Under the pieces are notes generated by a model. That model ran no database searches. It saw only the letters and a list, made by a program, of their open reading frames with translations, and was not told where the DNA came from. Positions 61,820 through 64,000 of a stretch of 64,000 nucleotides of DNA are shown here, in pieces. This DNA comes from Qipengyuania seohaensis (lineage in GTDB: Bacteria; Pseudomonadota; Alphaproteobacteria; Sphingomonadales; Sphingomonadaceae): positions 2,143,001 through 2,207,000 of the forward strand of contig NZ_CP024920.1 in the NCBI RefSeq assembly GCF_002795865.1, in the 5' to 3' direction. How positions within the stretch are numbered: position 1 is the stretch's first letter; the number at the start of each line of letters is the position of its first letter. The position numbers and the translations under genes are program-made.

Positions 61820-63130
61820 TTACGCAGGCGGAATGATGCCAGCTAGTTCGCAGAACGCCTTGGGCTGTGCGAGCTGCACATCCATGCGGGCATGAACCAG
61901 AATGCCAATCTGGCCGCTGTCAGCGTAAAGCTGGTCCAGAATGCGAATGTTGATGCTTTCACGCATGCCCAGGAACATCTGGCGGTAGTCACCATAAACG
62001 ATGCTAGAAGCATCGGTTGCGGTGCCCTGCGTATCATCGATCGGCGCAGCGGTCGTGGACAGGAGCGGGATGTTCGACACCATGCCCGGAACGCCCAGCG
62101 GGTTGTTGTCCGCATCCTTCAGCTTCGCAAGCTCTCGCCCTGTGCGGGGGTGATGAATGCCAGCCGTAGGATTAGGCACATTGTCCGCGTGCAGTTCGTA
62201 GATTGCATCGATAAGCGCGTCATAGTCCGTCAGAGCCGCGCCATTGGTGCCCATGCTCACGCTATTGATGCCAACGGTGTTCACGACGCCGCGAGGCTGG
62301 TTGCTGGAACCGCTACCCCAAATCGCGGCGCGGTCCATCTCTAGCGCCATCGTCTGTGCCAGAGCGTTCTCGATCATCTCGCCAACGTTGAGGCTGTCGG
62401 CCATTAGCTCGCGAGACACCTTCAGAATGCCTGCCAGCGACTTGGCGGTCAGCGTCACTGCGCCAAAGGTCGGGTCGCCTTCCGCAATGCTCGCGTTCTC
62501 AGCGCGCCAGCCAATCGTCGGGTCGGTTTCCAGCCTTGCGATTGCGAGGGTCTGGGATTCCATCGGCACAGTGCGAGCGCCTGCGCGAACTGCTACCGAT
62601 TGCGAACGCAGACGGTCGATGAACCAAGAGGCGAGGGGGGTGGGGACAGTGTAGCCGCCTGCGCTGTCGGTGCCTTCAGAGAGGGCGCGGCGTTCGGTGT
62701 CATTGCGTGCGCCAGTAACCATCGCGCGGACAGTGTCGCCAAGGGCGTTGCCGCGCTGGCGGGTATCGCTGAATCGGTCGGTGTTTTCGAGCACGCGAAC
62801 CGCGTTGCCCTTCTCATCGATCCATTCGCCGCGACCTTCACCGCCCCACGCGCGGGCAAAGTCACTTGAACCATCGTCGCTACCGCCAACGCTTCCGTTC
62901 GATCCAGGGCGGCGCGAATTGCGTTCGTCCTCATCGCGAGCGTTCATCTGCTCTTCTTCAATGTCGAGCTTGTTAGCGTCTAGCGAGCGCATTGCGCTAT
63001 CGTGTTTGCGTTCGAGTTCGCGAGCCTTCTTCTCGTCGGTCTCGCCCTCCAGGTCGTGCAAGAGTGAGCGGGCCTCCTCCATGATGGTGAGACGGTCACG
63101 TTCGAGTTCAATCAGTTTTGGGGTTTTCAT
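61820..63130 (-). CDS. HK97-family major capsid protein
   Basis: The 436-residue protein starts at ATG 63130. A charged coiled-coil delta domain (about 1-75) precedes a linker and the HK97 fold, recognisable from SEGTDSAGGYTVPTPLASWF, ETDPTIGWRAENASIAEGDP, ISRELMADS-like VSRELMADSLNVGEMI and the closing HARMDVQLAQPKAFCELAG. It forms the icosahedral shell. No separate protease gene is seen that would remove the delta domain. Confidence 0.93.
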   Translation of the reverse strand: MKTPKLIELERDRLTIMEEARSLLHDLEGETDEKKARELERKHDSAMRSLDANKLDIEEEQMNARDEDERNSRRPGSNGSVGGSDDGSSDFARAWGGEGRGEWIDEKGNAVRVLENTDRFSDTRQRGNALGDTVRAMVTGARNDTERRALSEGTDSAGGYTVPTPLASWFIDRLRSQSVAVRAGARTVPMESQTLAIARLETDPTIGWRAENASIAEGDPTFGAVTLTAKSLAGILKVSRELMADSLNVGEMIENALAQTMALEMDRAAIWGSGSSNQPRGVVNTVGINSVSMGTNGAALTDYDALIDAIYELHADNVPNPTAGIHHPRTGRELAKLKDADNNPLGVPGMVSNIPLLSTTAAPIDDTQGTATDASSIVYGDYRQMFLGMRESINIRILDQLYADSGQIGILVHARMDVQLAQPKAFCELAGIIPPA

Positions 63131-63165
63131 CCATCCATCCAATTTTGAGGGCGGATCGATGCACG

Positions 63166-63225
63166 AATGCCAAGGCCGCCCGTTAAGGGTCTTGCAGGAA
63201 GGGAGCACCTGCGGGCCTCGGCATT
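63166..63225 (-). other. Structured leader upstream of the capsid gene
   Basis: AATGCC and AGGCC on one arm pair with GGCCT and GGCATT on the other, with one mismatch, and a smaller GCAGG/CCTGC stem lies inside. It sits about 36 to 95 bases upstream of the capsid start and has no U tract, so it looks like an mRNA leader structure rather than a terminator. Confidence 0.45.
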
Positions 63226-63263
63226 GCCGGAAGATTCCCCTATAGAACAAACGCGGAACAAAG

Positions 63264-63500
63264 TCAAGAATTGAGCGCGTCATCCAGCACTTGCTTTTCG
63301 AGTGTGTCCGCAATGTCACGCATGCGTTCGACTGCGCCAAACGGGCCAAGCTGCTGGGCGAGAACTTCACCAAACGCGGCTCCGCACAGGTTGGCTATCT
63401 CGTCAGACGAAAGCCCGAAGTGGGCAAAACGGTCTAGCAGAGTGGTGGCTATCGCACGCGCTGCGATGATGAACTGTTCGTCGGTTTCCGGTCGCATCAT
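63264..63500 (-). CDS. Small phage protein upstream of capsid gene
   Basis: 78 residues from ATG 63500, overlapping the upstream stop (ATGA). It is helical and acidic (FIIAARAIATTLLDRFAHFGLSS split by a turn, then RDIADTLEKQVLDDAL). No family recognised. It ends about 130 bp before the capsid start. Confidence 0.55.
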   Translation of the reverse strand: MMRPETDEQFIIAARAIATTLLDRFAHFGLSSDEIANLCGAAFGEVLAQQLGPFGAVERMRDIADTLEKQVLDDALNS

Positions 63501-63802
63501 GCAATCTCCCCAAATTCGGTGAGCACCCACGGATCGCCTTCGCCATCCCATGCCGCCATCACTTCGTCGCGATAAAGCCGCCAATCGGAGAGCATCGCAT
63601 CGCGAACCTTGGCTTGGTTCTCGTCGCTAAGATCCCAATAAAAGCCAGTCTGATCGCCGGGGACTGCTCCGGGCCAATCGGGATGCATGAAGTAGCCACA
63701 GCCTGCCAGAAGGCACGTGCCGGGGCCGTGATGGAGTTCCCTTAGTTTGAGCACGTCGAGGTCTTGCTTAGTCCGCTTCCGGCGGGTGCGATTGGTAGGC
63801 AT
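63497..63802 (-). CDS. Small phage protein downstream of small terminase
   Basis: I start at ATG 63802, seven bases after AGGAG, giving 101 residues: a basic start (PTNRTRRKRTKQDLDVLKLR), then CLLAGCGYF and an aromatic-rich C-terminal part (SDWRLYRDEVMAAWDGEG). The two Cys could bind metal but no HNH pattern is present. It lies between terminase and capsid genes. Confidence 0.55.
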   Translation of the reverse strand: MPTNRTRRKRTKQDLDVLKLRELHHGPGTCLLAGCGYFMHPDWPGAVPGDQTGFYWDLSDENQAKVRDAMLSDWRLYRDEVMAAWDGEGDPWVLTEFGEIA

Positions 63803-63812
63803 AGTGGATCTC

Positions 63813-64000
63813 CTATTCAGGCGGGCGGCCTGGGCCGTCCCTGAGGGGTTCAAGGTCGAGGTTGAGGGCGCGCACGGCTGCGAGGAATCCGCTGCGAGCG
63901 TCCTTTTCCAGATTGCAGGCAGGGTTGAGCTTCACGCCGCCGTAGCGGTCAGGAACAAGCTCGCCATGCTCGGCGATGGCGGTTTGTGCTGCCGTCATTC
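63813..64000 (-). CDS. P27-type phage terminase small subunit, partial
   Basis: About 61 residues are visible from ATG 63998; the frame is open to the window edge and family members are longer, so the N-terminus is probably outside. The end (DLEPLRDGPGRPPE) and GELVPDRYGGVKLNP fit the C-terminal part of P27-family small terminases, which recognise DNA for packaging. The large subunit gene usually follows, but here a 101-residue gene does. Confidence 0.65.
   Translation of the reverse strand, partial: MTAAQTAIAEHGELVPDRYGGVKLNPACNLEKDARSGFLAAVRALNLDLEPLRDGPGRPPE

Larger units (their letters stand above)
57723..64000. mobile_element. Phage-derived element at tRNA-Arg (right end outside window)
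   Basis: The stretch starts at the 3' end of tRNA-Arg and holds minus-strand phage genes: small terminase, major capsid, tape measure and small accessory genes. No integrase is seen at this end, so it should lie at the far end. Large terminase, portal, protease, head-tail connectors and tail tube are missing between small terminase and tape measure. The element is a reduced prophage or a satellite. Confidence 0.75.

Overview
The window looks like chromosomal DNA of an alphaproteobacterium of the order Sphingomonadales, most likely Erythrobacteraceae (Erythrobacter/Qipengyuania-like). This placement is an inference from gene content: several TonB-dependent receptors, DUF3297 and DUF2721 proteins, SPOR-domain proteins around a ParA ATPase, pyrB with a degenerate pyrC, a trigger factor with a long Lys/Ala tail, and GC-rich codon use. 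I could not run a phylogeny.

Region 1 (1 to about 17,070) is an integrated island ending at the 3' end of a tRNA-Val(CAC) gene. Its left part is a minus-strand operon with almost no intergenic space: an MmeI/YeeA-like adenine DNA methyltransferase, a superfamily 2 helicase, a GIY-YIG (T5orf172-type) protein, a SIR2-like protein and a HerA-like ATPase that runs off the left edge. It looks like a composite anti-phage system joining a methyltransferase-helicase-nuclease module to a SIR2-HerA module. Beside it lie two overlapping tyrosine recombinase genes, then mosaic accessory genes: a relaxase-like orphan, an SRAP protein, a truncated Crp/Fnr regulator, an excisionase-like HTH protein and two unknowns.

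Region 2 (about 17,070 to 45,740) is ordinary chromosome: sppA; pyrB and pyrC'; a SPOR/ParA/RHH group; a DUF418 membrane protein overlapping a bacterioferritin gene with an unusual 5' end; DUF2721 and der; a CHAP-domain protein; DUF3297; tRNA-Leu(UAG); tig; an antiporter, amidase and TonB receptor; clpP and clpX; an atypical OmpR-type regulator; and a TonB receptor with a beta-helix lipoprotein and a TPR protein around a repeat-rich control region.

Region 3 (45,829 to 53,593) is a compact type IV secretion operon, virB1-B2-B3-B4-B6-B9-B10-B11. No virB5, virB7, virB8, virD4 or relaxase gene is visible in it. A large TonB receptor and a queuosine-precursor-type transporter follow.

Region 4 (57,723 to the right edge) is a phage-derived element abutting the 3' end of tRNA-Arg(UCU). 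Its minus-strand genes run from a P27-type small terminase through two small proteins, an HK97-type major capsid protein and a tape-measure protein to three small proteins. Large terminase, portal, protease, connector and tail-tube genes are absent between the recognised genes, so it is either a decayed prophage or a phage-satellite-like element.
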